A DNA stretch of 64,000 nucleotides, taken from Lepus europaeus (Eukaryota > Chordata > Mammalia > Lagomorpha > Leporidae). Positions 44,146-56,088 of the stretch are shown piece by piece. The stretch spans positions 174,097,401-174,161,400 of the forward strand of contig NC_084827.1 of the NCBI RefSeq assembly GCF_033115175.1, read 5' to 3'. The notes beneath the pieces were generated by a model that was not told the DNA's origin, ran no database searches, and saw only the letters and a program-made list of their open reading frames with translations. A program made the position numbers and the translations under genes. Within the stretch, counting starts at the first letter, position 1; each line of letters opens with the position of its first letter.

Positions 44146-44277
44146 GGGATCAGCATTGTAGCCCAAGTATTTGGGCCCCTGCACCCATGTGAGACTCCCG
44201 GAAGAAGATCCTGAATCCTGGCTTTGGCCTGGCCCATCCCAGCCATTGTGGTCATCTGGGGCGTGAACCAGCAAATG

Positions 44278-44326
<49 letters not shown>

Positions 44327-44370
44327 CTCTGCCTTTCAAATAAATAAAATAAATAAAAAAACTTTAAAAA
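44146..44370 (+). mobile_element. CSINE with internal deletion
   Basis: A short head piece (GGGATCAGCATTGTAG) joins directly to the middle of the body (CCCAAGTATTTGGGCCCCTGC). About 100 bp between them are missing. A (CT)n run of about 40 bp and an AAATAAATAAAATAAATAAAA tail follow. Confidence 0.88.
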
Positions 44371-44389
44371 TGTCTATTTTCTATAAGTA

Positions 44390-44830
44390 ATAAATAATAT
44401 ATCTACATACAGTATTTCTGACACTTGAAATTACACATACTTATGCAGCACTTGTGATAGTTTGATACATGTATACATTGTGTAATGCCCAATTAGGGCA
44501 AGCAAATGCATCTCCCCAAACATTTATCATTTCTTTGTGGTGATAACATTCAAAATTCTTTCTTATGCTTTTTCTTTTTTTTCTTAGAAAAACATTCAGC
44601 ACAGTATCATTAACCATTGTCATTTTACTGTGCAATAGCACATCAGAACTTTGCTGCTGCTACCTAACTATGACTTAGTGTCCATTAACCAACATCCCTA
44701 GCCCTTCCTCCCCATTACAATCCCCAGTCCCCTGTATCCACCACTCTACTCTCAACTTCTGAGATCAATGTTTATAGATTGCACATGAGTGAGACTGTGC
44801 AGTACTTGTTTTATTGTGCCTGGCATGGTT
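44390..44830 (-). mobile_element. Old L1 3' UTR
   Basis: Reverse-orientation motifs: GTTTGATACATGTATACATTGTGTAATG, CATTAACCATTGTCATTTTACTGTGC, TCCACCACTCTACTCTCAACTTCTGAG. Diverged and non-coding. Confidence 0.72.
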
Positions 44831-44837
44831 TTTGTTT

Positions 44838-45165
44838 TAACTTACTGATTATTTGTTTGAAAGGCAGAGTTACAGAGAGTCAGAGGCAGGGAGAGGGAGA
44901 GGTCTTCCATCCACTGGTTCGTTCCCCAGATGGCAACAACAGCCGGAGCTCAGCTGATCCAAAGCCAGGAGTCAGGAGTTAATTCTGAGTCTCCCAAGTG
45001 GGTGCAGGTGTCCAAGGACTTGGGCCATTTTCTACTGCTTGCACAGGCTATACCAGAGAGCTGGATTGGAAGTGGAGCATCCAGGACTCAAACTGGCACC
45101 CACATGGGATGCCAGCACTGCAGGCAACAGCCTTACCTGCTACGCCACAGCACTGGCCCCCCCCG
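44838..45165 (-). mobile_element. CSINE
   Basis: Minus-strand copy with a TTTGTTTGAAAGGCAGAGTTACAG end, typical body and a CTGCTACGCCACAGCACTGGCC head. Confidence 0.92.
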
Positions 45166-45214
45166 CATGATGTTTTTAATCAAGATGCCTGGTTGATAGT
45201 TAGGTTATATTGGA

Positions 45215-45370
45215 TTCATTTAAGGGGAGAGCGAGTGGGAAAGGGGAGGGTTGTGGGTGGGGGGGAAGTTGTGGAGGGGGAAGCCTTTGTAATCCATAAG
45301 CTGTACTTTAGAAATTTATATTCACTAAATAAAAAAAATTTAAAAAAAATTAAAAAGAAAAAGAAAAAAA
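45215..45370 (+). mobile_element. Rabbit-type L1, extreme 3' end only
   Basis: G-rich GGGAAAGGGGAGGG tract, TTTGTAATCCATAAGCTGTAC, AATTTATATTCACTAAATAAA, A tail. It matches the last about 130 bp of the two other rabbit-type L1 copies here. A severely truncated insertion. Confidence 0.85.
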
Positions 45371-46555
45371 AGTCATCTAGTGAATTATTTTAAAACAAAT
45401 ATTCAAAACACACTAGAAATAATATTCTTTACAACTGTTCAAATTTAAATATTTGACTTATATAGTCAGCTATTAATGATGGGATATATTCTGAAAAGTG
45501 TGTCATTAAGCAATGTCATCATGGTGCAACCATCATAAAGTATATTTATACACACTGAAATAAATAAGACAACTACTAAATCACTAGGCTATCCAATCTT
45601 ATGGGACTAATCATTACATCCACAGTCTGTCATTGACTGAAATGCCACTATGAGAGAATGATTATACTAAAAAATGTGTGGTCAACTAGACGACTAATAT
45701 ATTCTATAGAAGACTAAATAAAGCCTCTAGATTATGTCTCACCTGATTCTTACTTAAAGTATCTACTCAAAATTAGAAGTGAATTGTCAATATACAATAA
45801 AACCACACATGTCTTTTGACTTAGCAATGATATGCCTAAGGATTTTCCAAGAAGATTCTCTCCATCAGTATGAAAACACATAATCACAAGTTTATCCACT
45901 GACATATTATTTGTAATTATAAAATAAATAAAACAACCAGAATGTTTACATAAAAGATGGCTGAATAAATTACAGTACACTCATCTAATGTGCAGGAGTA
46001 AAAAAGAATGAGAAAGAATATGTACTTACAAGAAATGACTTATGGGGTATGTTGTTATGGGAAAAGAAAAATAAGAAACCCAATATTGTGTACACAAGAA
46101 GGGGAAGTAAAAGAATGTTATTTTATGTATCTGCTAACTTATTGAAAAAATAAGAAACCAAAGGAAAAAAGAACAGAGAATGGTTGCCAACCGAAGGTGG
46201 CTGGAAACGAGGTTGAAGCGATGGGAATGTTGGGCTGGGGCCAAGGAGAAGAAGAAGTGGTTCCTCTCTAAGAGTATCTTTGTGTAAAATTGTGACTTTT
46301 AGAATGATGGAAATAAAATTACTACAATCAGGTGAGACAGGGAGAAAAACAAAATGAAACAAACAAAAAGGAGCACATCCAACTGTATTGCAAGCAAAGA
46401 ACAGAACCACAGAGAAGAGAGGAAAAAAATAAAGGAACATTTTAACATGATACTTTGACAATAGCCTTCAGTCAGAACAAAAGGACAAACTGTAATCCAA
46501 TATTGAACTTTGGTTAGCAGGTTTGCTTTTCACAGTGATGTAGACTTGCAATCAT
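45371..46555 (+). repeat. Probable ancient L1 remnant
   Basis: In 45760-46010, CTTTTGACTTAGCAATGATATGCC and TAAAAGATGGCTGAATAAATTACAG are like an old L1 ORF2 end. The surroundings are unassigned. Confidence 0.4.
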
Positions 46556-48335
46556 GAATTTCCTTCATGTGTATTACACGTTAAAGTTACAAATGTCTCA
46601 CTGTCAGAGAAGGGAGTTAAACATGGAAAGATGGAGGGCTACAAAGAACCCTGGACATCACAGTAGAACCGACATAATTAAATCTATGGCTTTTGATCTG
46701 TATAGGCAGGTGGACACTGACATCAATATACAGGTAGGTTGAGTATACGGGCATATCTAAATACATGCATACATGAATACATATAACACATGCATACATA
46801 TATTCAATAGTTACGCCCAGCATCCTGTGAATACTAATATGCCAGTAGCAATGAGTGTACTTAAAGATTATATTTTGGTTTTTCAAATATTCTCCACTGA
46901 AAGCAACCAGCCCTCCTTGGAGACAGCTGATTCTAGGGCTGACAAGTGAAAAGTATGAGATGATGCTGGAACACTGTGCTATGCCAGAGGGAGAAATCAC
47001 TCAGAGAAAGACAGAAGAAGGGACTCCTCTTGGTCAAACTGGAGAGACAATTTGACCATAAAATAAATTATGCTAGGAACAACTGCAACCTACAGAACAA
47101 GTCACAATCCATGGGTCAGTGCTGATATAAATGCATCAGTCAATAAATGGATGAAAAAGAACTATTCTTATAATAGAATGCAAACTAATTAAATAGAAGA
47201 GGTGATGAGTTTAGAAAATCACCCTTTGGCAACCTCCGCAGCAATGTTTCGGGCCAGAAGCATCACTGGATGCTGTAACTAGGGACTTAGCATTTGATGA
47301 GAAACTGGAAGAGCAAACGCCCTGAAATCTCTCCCCACAAGACACTGATTAATTACAAATGGAGAGCAATACGTTATCACTGGAAAAACCTCTCAGACAC
47401 CATCACAAGCAGGTGATGAAGTAACACACACTGTCAAGGATACAGCATCATTTCTGCTCCCTGCCTATTACCTGGACCTAATTATGTGGAAGTGTTGGAC
47501 AACAGCGATGCAGGGGCAGTGCTTGAACTTCTAAACACAAAGGTCAGAAAGAGATGAAGAAAGAGGATCTTCTCCAGATTAAGCGACATTAAAGAGAACA
47601 ACAATCCCAGGCTTTATTCTATTTCTCTTTTAGTGTAAAGTCCATTAGTTCACAGTTTGTAGACCAGGTACTGGTATCATATAATTGATTTTGATAATTA
47701 CATTCTGTTTAAGAGAACATTCTAGTTCCCAGCAATGGAGACATCACATCTGCAGCTTACTGTCAAATAATCAAAAAATGTTAATTGTGTGTGTGTGTGT
47801 GTGTGTATGAAACAGAGAGACATCTGGCCGGTGCCGCGGCTCAATAGGCTAATCCTCCGCCTAGCGGTGCCGGCACACCGGGTTCTAGTCCCGGTCGGGT
47901 CACCGATCCTGTCCCGGTTGCCCCTCTTCCAGGCCAGCTCTCTGCTGTGGCCAGGGAGTGCAGTGGAGGATGGCCCAAGTGCTTGGGCCCTGCACCCCAT
48001 GGGAGACCAGGAGAAGCACCTGGCTCCTGCCATTGGATCAGCGTGGTGCGCCGGCAGCAGCGCGCCTACCGCAGCGGCCATTGGAGGGTGAACCAACGGC
48101 AAAAGGAAGACCTTTCTCTCTCTCTCTCTCTCACTGTCCACTCTGCCTGTCAAAAAATTAAAAAATAAATAAATAAAAAATAAAATATAAAAAAAGAAAG
48201 AGACATAAACACACAGAACATAAATGATAAAGTAAATAATTTGGGGAAATGGGCAAATGGGTACACATGGAAATACTTCATTATAACTTTTCAACATTTT
48301 TGTGTTTGTAATTATTTCACAATAAAATGTCTACC
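46556..48335. other. Ancient repeat-like DNA, unclassified, split by CSINE
   Basis: The end at about 48255-48330 (ATGGAAATACTTCATTATAACTTTTC...GTAATTATTTCACAATAAAATG) resembles a common old mammalian repeat terminus, and the long left part is AT-rich with no frame. The family cannot be named. A (GT)n run lies at 47786-47807. Confidence 0.35.
47824..48198 (+). mobile_element. CSINE, young subfamily
   Basis: CTGGCCGGTGCCGCGGCTCAATAGGC head and CTGTCAAAAAATTAAAAAATAAATAAATAA tail, as in the copies at 342 and 15469. Short duplication AGAGACAT at 47816-47823 and 48199-48206. The 191-codon minus frame through it is SINE read-through. Confidence 0.93.
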
Positions 48336-48424
48336 CTGAAAATGTTCAAAAGAAAATCAATGAAGACATTCTCCTCTGGATAAATGCTAATTTTAATGGA
48401 AAATAAAGCATGGGTTTTTGAGAG

Positions 48425-48725
48425 GGATGGAAGTGGATGTTTGGTGAAATGGTTAAGATGCTGCTTGGGACTCCCACATCCTAGACCAGAGTACTTGGGT
48501 TTTAGTACTGGCTCTGTTCCTGATTCCAGCTTCCTGCTAATGTGCACCCAAGGAAGAAACAGGTGAGGGCTTAAATGGCTGTGTCTCCGGCATCCATGTG
48601 GGAGCCAGACTGAGGCCCCAGATCTTGAATCAGCTTAACCCAGCAATGGCTACTGTAGGCATTAGGCGAGTGAACCAGTTGATAGAGATCCTTGTCTGTC
48701 TCTCTGCTTTTCAAGTAAATATGCA
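48425..48725 (+). mobile_element. CSINE, old
   Basis: GTGGATGTTTGGTGAAATGGTTAAGATGC head, CCAGCTTCCTGCTAATGTGC body, CTCTGCTTTTCAAGTAAAT tail. Strongly diverged. Confidence 0.78.
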
Positions 48726-50877
48726 ATTTTAAAACGTTTTCAAGCATATGTAATTGACTAAACAATGTTCATACTTTGAAGAGTGAATTCGGTTTTAAGA
48801 TACAAACAGCCAAAGACCTAGTTGTGCTCAGAGTACACCCCTCTCACGCTGAGAGGATCAATTTATTTCAGTGATATGTGACAATTCCTACTCTATTTTT
48901 CCTGGGGTGTACTGTGTGTGTGTGTGTGGGTGGGTGGGTACATTCAGAGATTTAAGTGGAAATATGACAGGTTCAATTACTTTCCATATGCCAAAGCAGC
49001 AGCTCTTACAAAATAACACTCTAGCAATAAAATATGCAACCACTCAAGAGCTTTCCATGTCATCTTCTGTTTACAGAGCAAAATGCAATGCATGATGTGA
49101 AAGTAATTTTTAATGGCTATCTCTATTATATTTTTATGTTCTTGAAGCCATCTTGGAATCACAGCTTTCCTGCTGTTAAAGACTGAGCTGGCCTAAGGAA
49201 ATCTGTGACTACTTGATACTATTATTACTACTGGTCTGCTTTTTAGGATTATTACACTGAACAAAAACCTCACAGAATTGCCCTACTATATTTCCTTTTA
49301 GGAAAGGTGAGTGACATAAATATTTAGAAACACAGAATCAAGTATTTATAATATAAAGACTAATGTATCATGGCTTGGAGGGGATCTGGTTAAAGTCATT
49401 GCAGAAGTATGTATTCTTAAGGGAAGAAAACAGAAAAGGCTTTTTCCTCTTTGAATGTTCGTAAAACAAGAATAAGGAATTAAGCAGACTTATAGGATGT
49501 TTTGAGATAAATGGCCACTTCAGCAAGTACAATTATTTTTAGTGAGACCACATTTGCACTGTAGCAAGGGTTTCAAATCATGATGGATTAAGGGAAAGCA
49601 AGAAGCTCCTATGTTATTTTTCAAGAAGCACCTGCTCAGCAGTCCAGAGAGTGTTCTTATTTTCTTATTTTCAGCAACAGAAGTGCCTTACTAGAAGGGC
49701 AGAGCACGCAATCACCACCCAGTAGACAGATTCAGTATTGTTTCCCTCTTATTCATTCAGCAAAAGCAAAGAGCTGGGACTGGCCAGCCCCGGAGGCCAT
49801 CAGGGCAGGGAAGTGGGAAGTGCAGACCTACAATGCAAGGTGCAAACCTGTGAATGGCATCAGAGGGAAAGGCTCTGCAACCAGCAAAGGATGGGCAAAG
49901 CAGACATTCAAGTTATCTCCTCTGACATTCCTTAAAAGTTCTTTAAAACCCCTGACTGTCCTCCAAACGTATTTTAGAACCTCAGACACAGAAAGCAAAA
50001 ATACAGATACCATGACTCACAGATTTAAGACAGGAACACAGACCTTTTTAAAGAACTTTGCTCTCATTGTTTAAGGAAATGCATATGTATGAAACTAAGT
50101 CCTAATCCCCATAATGTCCCCGGATTTCACTGGATAGGTTTCTACACTTGACAGTTTTGATTAACCTTTCCCCAATATTCTCCAACTGGACTTCCAATTT
50201 CTCATCTTTCCCCCATCACCTGCTTCACAGCGTGTTGAGTTGTTTTATGTGGTAACACTGACAAGGACACAGTCCTATGGGGTTGGTACAAAGTCTGTCA
50301 TCGACAGAGGTCATCCCTGCCCATCCAACCAGAACGCAGGTGGGATCCACTGCTCCACTGCCACCTGTCCCTTTTCCCCACACTCCCAAATTCTCTTTTA
50401 ACGTCTCCTCTCTTTCCTGTTTCAGAGAGACAGCCCTGAATGTTTCCAGCTCTCAAGCTCCACAATAACGATTCTATACTTAATCTAAGCTGTGAAACCT
50501 TTGAAGTGAAGTAGACAATGAAAATTTGCTTTCCCTTCACCAATAAGTTACACGTGGGAATATACTGAGGACGTGTGTTTGTGCTCGTCATTTGCCAAGA
50601 CTACACCATCACAGCCTTGCATAGGAAGTGGCCTCATTCTGTCCCAATCCTCAGGACTATTTCTTGGTGCCTCTTGTAAGGCTCCTCACTTTTTCCTGTG
50701 TACAAACATCTAGAAATGCATAAGAGCCCATATGCTGGAGTGTAAACGCCAGTGCATCACTGTATGAATCACTTCAACAGCACACCACATATTGCTTGAA
50801 GTCTATAAATACTAAATGAATAAAAATGAGTTCTGTCTCCTTAACTTCCCACATTATAATAGCATAACAACCTCCTG
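48726..50877. other. Repeat-free intronic DNA
   Basis: Over 2 kb without a SINE or L1 signature, except a small (GT)n/GTGGG run at 48913-48938. No gene was recognised. Confidence 0.45.
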
Positions 50878-50887
50878 AGTATTATAA

Positions 50888-50925
50888 ATTTTTTAAAAAT
50901 TTACTTATTTGTTTGAAAGGCTGAG

Positions 50926-50963
<38 letters not shown>

Positions 50964-51211
50964 TCCATCTCCTGGTTCACTCCCCAAATGGCTGTGATAG
51001 CTGTAATGGCTGGGGCTAGGTTGGGAGAAAACCGGGAGCCAGGACCTTCTTCCAGGGCTCCCATGTGCGTACAGGGGCCTGAGCACTTGAGCCATCTTCC
51101 AATGTTTTCCAGATTCATTAGCAGGGAGCTGGATCAGAAGTTAGGCAGACGGGACACAAACTGGCCCCAGCATCACAGTGGAGGCTTAACCCACTATACC
51201 ACATTGCCACA
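50888..51211 (-). mobile_element. CSINE with 10-bp TSD
   Basis: Minus-strand copy with a (GA)n run. Duplication AGTATTATAA at 50878-50887 and 51212-51221. Confidence 0.92.
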
Positions 51212-51221
51212 AGTATTATAA

Positions 51222-52878
51222 TCGTTAAATCTCTTACAATTAAGGCCAGTTCATGTGAAGAGTTTATTTTCCTTTCTTACAATGATCTATTTGTAATATG
51301 AATGAATGAAAATAATTAATGATAATTTCAATGAATAAAATGAATGGCTTATATGATAAAGAAGTCAGCAAGACCTGAAATGCTTAAGGTTTTTTAATAC
51401 TAATTTTCCATATTTATTCATTGAAAGGAACAGAAAGAGACAGAAAAGGTTGGTGGCTGGTGGTGGTTCTATTTGTTTTGATGGTGCTATTGATTTCTTC
51501 AAGGTGTCTCTACTGCCAGTCTCTATTATCACGGATGGCAATGATGTCTTACTATGCTTGCTTGGTGAGTGCTTTTCACAAAACTCGTGAACAAGCTCAG
51601 AAGGTAGCAAGTGAGTGACACTTTGTATGGCAATACAACAAAATGAAAGGTGGAGACTGGAGTTTATGGACAGGAGTGTGAATGCACTACTATACCAGGA
51701 AATAGCAGGAGACTTCCATTCTACAACCAATGTCTCAAGTTATATGGGTGCTCTGCCTCCCTGGCATCCTCTCTCATAGATCAGCTCTTCTCAGCCATCT
51801 CCCACAGCCTTCTCCATCAATTGTAGTCTCTCAGGTTAAGAGCAGCAAACCCCTGCATGTCACTTACCACGCTTTGAGTTTTCAATCACAGAATTACCTC
51901 AACAGGCGAGGCTCATGCTATCACAGACAGGCTTCTGCTACCTGCCTCAGGTGCTGAAAGCCCAAATCAAACGATATTGCCCATCTCTGAGCAGAATCAC
52001 GGTCCCCAGCTGGCAGCAATTCAATCCAGGGACTGAAGGGGAAAAATGGCTCCTGGAATATCTCACACATCCTGTCAAAGGACCTCCCAACTCTACCAGT
52101 AACCATGCTGTAACAAGCAGTATTTCTCCTCTTCAACAAGTAGAGTCAGTAAAAAATAAGCAGGCTGAAGAAATACTACATTCTCTCAAGACCAACATAT
52201 ATACACACACTACTCACTTCCTAGAGCTCCTTCCCTCCAAAATGGTGGTGGGATTTTAGTGAATGCTGAAACTTTAGCATCCCTAAGTTATGGGATGATG
52301 AGAGAGAGAGAGAGAATGCTATGAAAATGCACTTTGAAAACATGCTTCAGTTTTTCTTTTGTAGAGGTATGTGTAGTGGGAAAATTAATAGGCTTGGCTA
52401 ATCTTATGGGGGATAAACCTTAATTTCTGCTTCACATACCTTCATTTTCTTTCAGAAAAAGCAGACAATTAAAATATAATTTAATACTCAGATAATGAAA
52501 AATTATCCTTAAACTAGTTAAATTCTCTGCAAACCCCAATCAACCTTCAAAAAGCTGATAGATGAGAATTTATTTTTCCAACTAGAAGCCTACATTCAAA
52601 GAGTGACTCAAAGAGAGTCATTCCCTGCCCCCCCAAAAAATTGATCTGTTAGATCTTGGTCTAGACAAAAAAATCAATTTTCATCTTGCTTTCAAAATGC
52701 ATAGGCCCAAAAATTTATACCCTCTGATGTAAAGTTCAGTGTCTACTTACTCTTGATCACACATGAAACTTAGATCTCTCAATAACACCATCTTCATCTG
52801 TAGTTATAAAAACAGTATCACTCTCAGCTAATGTGTACCCAAATAATGTGCCAAGATCTCCTTCAACCTGATTGCTTG
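51222..52878. other. Intronic DNA without recognised content
   Basis: No SINE or L1 was seen. Frames at 51365-52259 on both strands overlap without a domain. Confidence 0.4.
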
Positions 52879-52897
52879 AAAAATAGCTTCCAATAAG

Positions 52898-53087
52898 GCG
52901 GTGGAGGATGACCCAAGTGCCTGGGCCCCTGCACTCGCATGGGAAACCAGGAGGAAGCTCCTGGCTCCTGGCTTCAGATTGGTGTAGCTCTGGCCATAGC
53001 AGCCATTTGGGGGGTGAACCAATGGAGAGAAGACCTTTCTCTCTGTTTCTCTCTCACTGTCTAACTCTATCTGTCAAATAAATTTAA
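52898..53087 (+). mobile_element. CSINE, 5'-truncated, with 19-bp TSD
   Basis: Starts in mid-body (GCGGTGGAGGATGACCCAAG). Perfect 19-bp duplication AAAAATAGCTTCCAATAAG at 52879-52897 and 53088-53106, the longest in the window among SINEs. Confidence 0.95.
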
Positions 53088-53106
53088 AAAAATAGCTTCC
53101 AATAAG

Positions 53107-54097
53107 AATAGACAGTTATTTGGGAGTGTTCTCAAAGAAATGACCCCTTCAATCCCCACAATGTCTGCAGCAACCCCATGGTCTTAGTGAGTGCTTCCTC
53201 CCTGCCTTTGGTTGCCACTGGCTCATATTTGCTGCTATTTAATGAACTTATAGCTGCTTCACATCCACTAGAGTAAAACACCAATGTTCATGCCAAGGGC
53301 ACAACCCTTGCCTTCAACCTTGGGCTTTTGGAACCACACTGATTTAGCATCAATCTGGGAAGAAGGCTCCTTCTCAGCCCTGGGCCACCTTTGGTCACTT
53401 GGACCTGTGCTGCTGCAATTTGTGTTTAGAGTGGCCCAGTTTCTCTTCAGTTGGTCCTTTCATCTTCCCAGAAAAAGGAGCTGAAATACAGGCCACAGGT
53501 GTGGATAGTAAGTCCAGTTCAGTCAGGTACGGATGATCTAGTGACCTCCTCATGAGGTAAAAGCTAAACAACACAGAATCCTCTGTGCTGGAAGCCAACA
53601 CCACACCAAAAAGAGCCCCTTCTGGACCAGCATTGTCAACATGTCTCAGCCCACTCTACCACCATCCCTCTACTACCATCCCTTCTAGCGCCTTGTCCAT
53701 TCTCACTGCAGCCCCTACTCACTGAAAGAATTAACAAAAGTCTGTATCTGACCCTTGCAGGAGAAACTCTCTGAAGGGAGCAGGTTTTCCTCTTGCACTG
53801 GCATTCATTTATTTTCTTACAAATAGAGAAGAAGAAAAAAGACAAAATGTGTAACTTGCAGGCGTTGGCCAGGGCAGAGAAGCAACCTATAAGTTGGTTC
53901 TTGAAGCTTCACTCAGTGTTCTAAGTAACTAGGACAGGAACCGGCTAACATTCCACAGTCCCACAGAGGCTGCAGCTCTGGTGGGCAGAAGTCAAAGGCA
54001 AGGGCAGGCAACAGGGCTAACAATGTGTAGCAAAATTATCATGTGCACATTTCATTTTTCTAAATGTAAAATTTAACTTCATGCATCTTACTATTTA
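53107..54097. other. Intronic DNA without recognised content
   Basis: No repeat signature and no domain-bearing frame. Confidence 0.4.
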
Positions 54098-54402
54098 CTA
54101 AAGATTTATTTATTTGAAAGGCAGAGTTAAAGAGAGAAAGAGAGAGACTTCCATCCGCTGGTTCACACTCCCCAAACAGCCACAGCATCCAGGACTAGGC
54201 CAGGCTGAAGCTAAGAACCTAGAACTTGATCTAGGCCTCCCTTGGGTGTCCTGAGTACTAGGGTCTTTTTCTCTTGCTTTCCCAGGCATGTTAGCGGAGA
54301 GCTGGATGGGAAGTGCAGCAGCCATGTCTCAAACAAGTACTCACATGGGATGTCAGGGACTCAGACAATAGCCCAATCCACTGAGCCACACCACCAGCCC
54401 CT
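54098..54402 (-). mobile_element. CSINE
   Basis: Minus-strand copy: TTTATTTATTTGAAAGGCAGAG end, GACTAGGCCAGGCTGAAGC body, CACTGAGCCACACCACCAGCCCC head. Confidence 0.9.
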
Positions 54403-55060
54403 ATGCATTATTTTTATAATCACACATAAAATACAAAGTTTCATAGATTTTATTTTATGGAGTCTTTCCAATTGTTAAAGTAACAGGATTGTGAGTGGAA
54501 ATGCGAATTAATAGCATGTAATATAATGTATGGTTGTTTTCCCAGGGTATGGCAATCATATGGAACCTGAGAAATTAAACGCAACCTTGCTTGTGCATTT
54601 GGATTTTTTAAAGAGAGGATTTATCACTCTCATCCGATTCTCAAAAGGATTAGCAATGCAAAAGAAGAAAAGAAACACTGCCTACCATAAGTTCCTACAA
54701 GTGGAGCTGTGGTGGCAGGGAGTATGAGAGTTTTTGAAATTTTGATATGTCTATTAAATTGCCTATCACAAACATTTGGCCTAGTTTTATTCCAAATAGC
54801 TACACATAAGACTCTTTCCAAAGATATCTTTCAATAATGGCAATCATCATTTCTACAATCTTGGCCAATTTGCCAAATGAGAAATTTTAGCCTGTTATTT
54901 TCCAATTGCCTGTAACATTCTATTTTTTTATGTTTCCTAGAAATCTGTATTGCTTCCTTTGTAAATTACCTGTGTAATTTCACTGATCCTTTGTGTTTCT
55001 ACAGGGTCACTTTCCTGTAGGGTTGTTCATCTTCTTTGTAATATTTACACTTCTTTTTTT
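54403..55060. other. No gene or repeat recognised
   Basis: AT-rich intronic DNA. Confidence 0.4.
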
Positions 55061-55064
55061 AAAT

Positions 55065-55385
55065 TAATGTTTATTTTTAATCATGTATTTTCATTTTATT
55101 TGAATGGCAGAGATCAACAGGCAGAGAGACAGGCAGAGAGAAAGAAATCTTCTGTCTAATGGGTCAGTCCTTAAGTGCCTTCAACATCCACAGAAGTCAG
55201 GAACTTGGATTTCAAATGAGGTCTCCCACACAGGTCACAGGGACCCAAGCAGGTGAGCCATCATCTGTTGCCTCCCAGGTTGTACATTAACAGGAAGCTG
55301 GAATAGGAAGTAGAGGTGGGATTCAAACCCAGGAACCCAGATATGGGATGTGGGTGTGTCTAAAATGCTATGCCAGATACCCTCT
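55065..55385 (-). mobile_element. CSINE, old
   Basis: TTTATTTGAATGGCAGAGATC end, CCTCCCAGGTTGTACATTAACAGGAAGC body, TGCTATGCCAGATACC head. Diverged. Confidence 0.78.
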
Positions 55386-55965
55386 GCTATACTTCACTTT
55401 TTCCCTCATTTTCCTTTACATCTCACATCACTGGCCAGAATGTTCACAACAATGTTAAATACTAACAGTGATAAAGGCAATACTGGTCTGTAATCTGAAT
55501 TTATTTGAAATGTAAGGCAAAACAAGAATATCAGAAACAGCCTATGAGCAAATACAAGCACCTAAATGCATTTCATCAACTTCTCTGTTACCTAGTAACT
55601 GAATATCAGCAACTCAGATAACCGATAACCAAGAGCTTACTGTTGCATACGATGATTCAATAGACATGTTCTGGTTTCTTCCCTAATTCGAATAGCTAGA
55701 AATCTTGAGGTTAATTTCCTGCACTCAGAAGATCATAAAAAGCTTTCTCACTGCACTCATGCTATTTTTAAATTCAACCAGAGCAGAAACCACAGAAGGT
55801 CAACTATACAGAGCATACATAACTACAGTCAGCAGTCTGCTGCATACCGGGGTCATGGTATCGAACAGCATCTCCCCAGAAGCACTCCATGTTGCAATAA
55901 ACAACCTAACTCATCACTATCTTGGAAGTTTATACAACAAGCTATACATACACAAACACATATGA
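55386..55965. other. No gene or repeat recognised
   Basis: Intronic DNA; frame 55705-55965 lacks a domain. Confidence 0.4.
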
Positions 55966-55967
55966 GA

Positions 55968-56088
55968 ATGCTTCAGAAGTTCATAGAAAATGGGATTAAA
56001 ATTAAGTTTATTTTTGTGCAAATAAATTTTGAAATCTATGCATGTTTTTTCCATAACACATTATTTCCATGAATTTTTAAGGCTTATA
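55968..56088. mobile_element. Short element with imperfect inverted ends
   Basis: CTTCAGAAGTTCATAGAAAAT at the left is the imperfect inverted complement of ATTATTTCCATGAATTTTTAAGG at the right; the inner part contains AATTAAGTTTATTTTTGTGC. About 120 bp. Related to the split copy at 38541-38920. Probably an old non-autonomous DNA transposon. Confidence 0.45.

Noticed and set aside
47722..48297. 191-codon minus frame
   Set aside because: Antisense read-through of a young CSINE; the same peptide phrases occur in the frame at 152-652.
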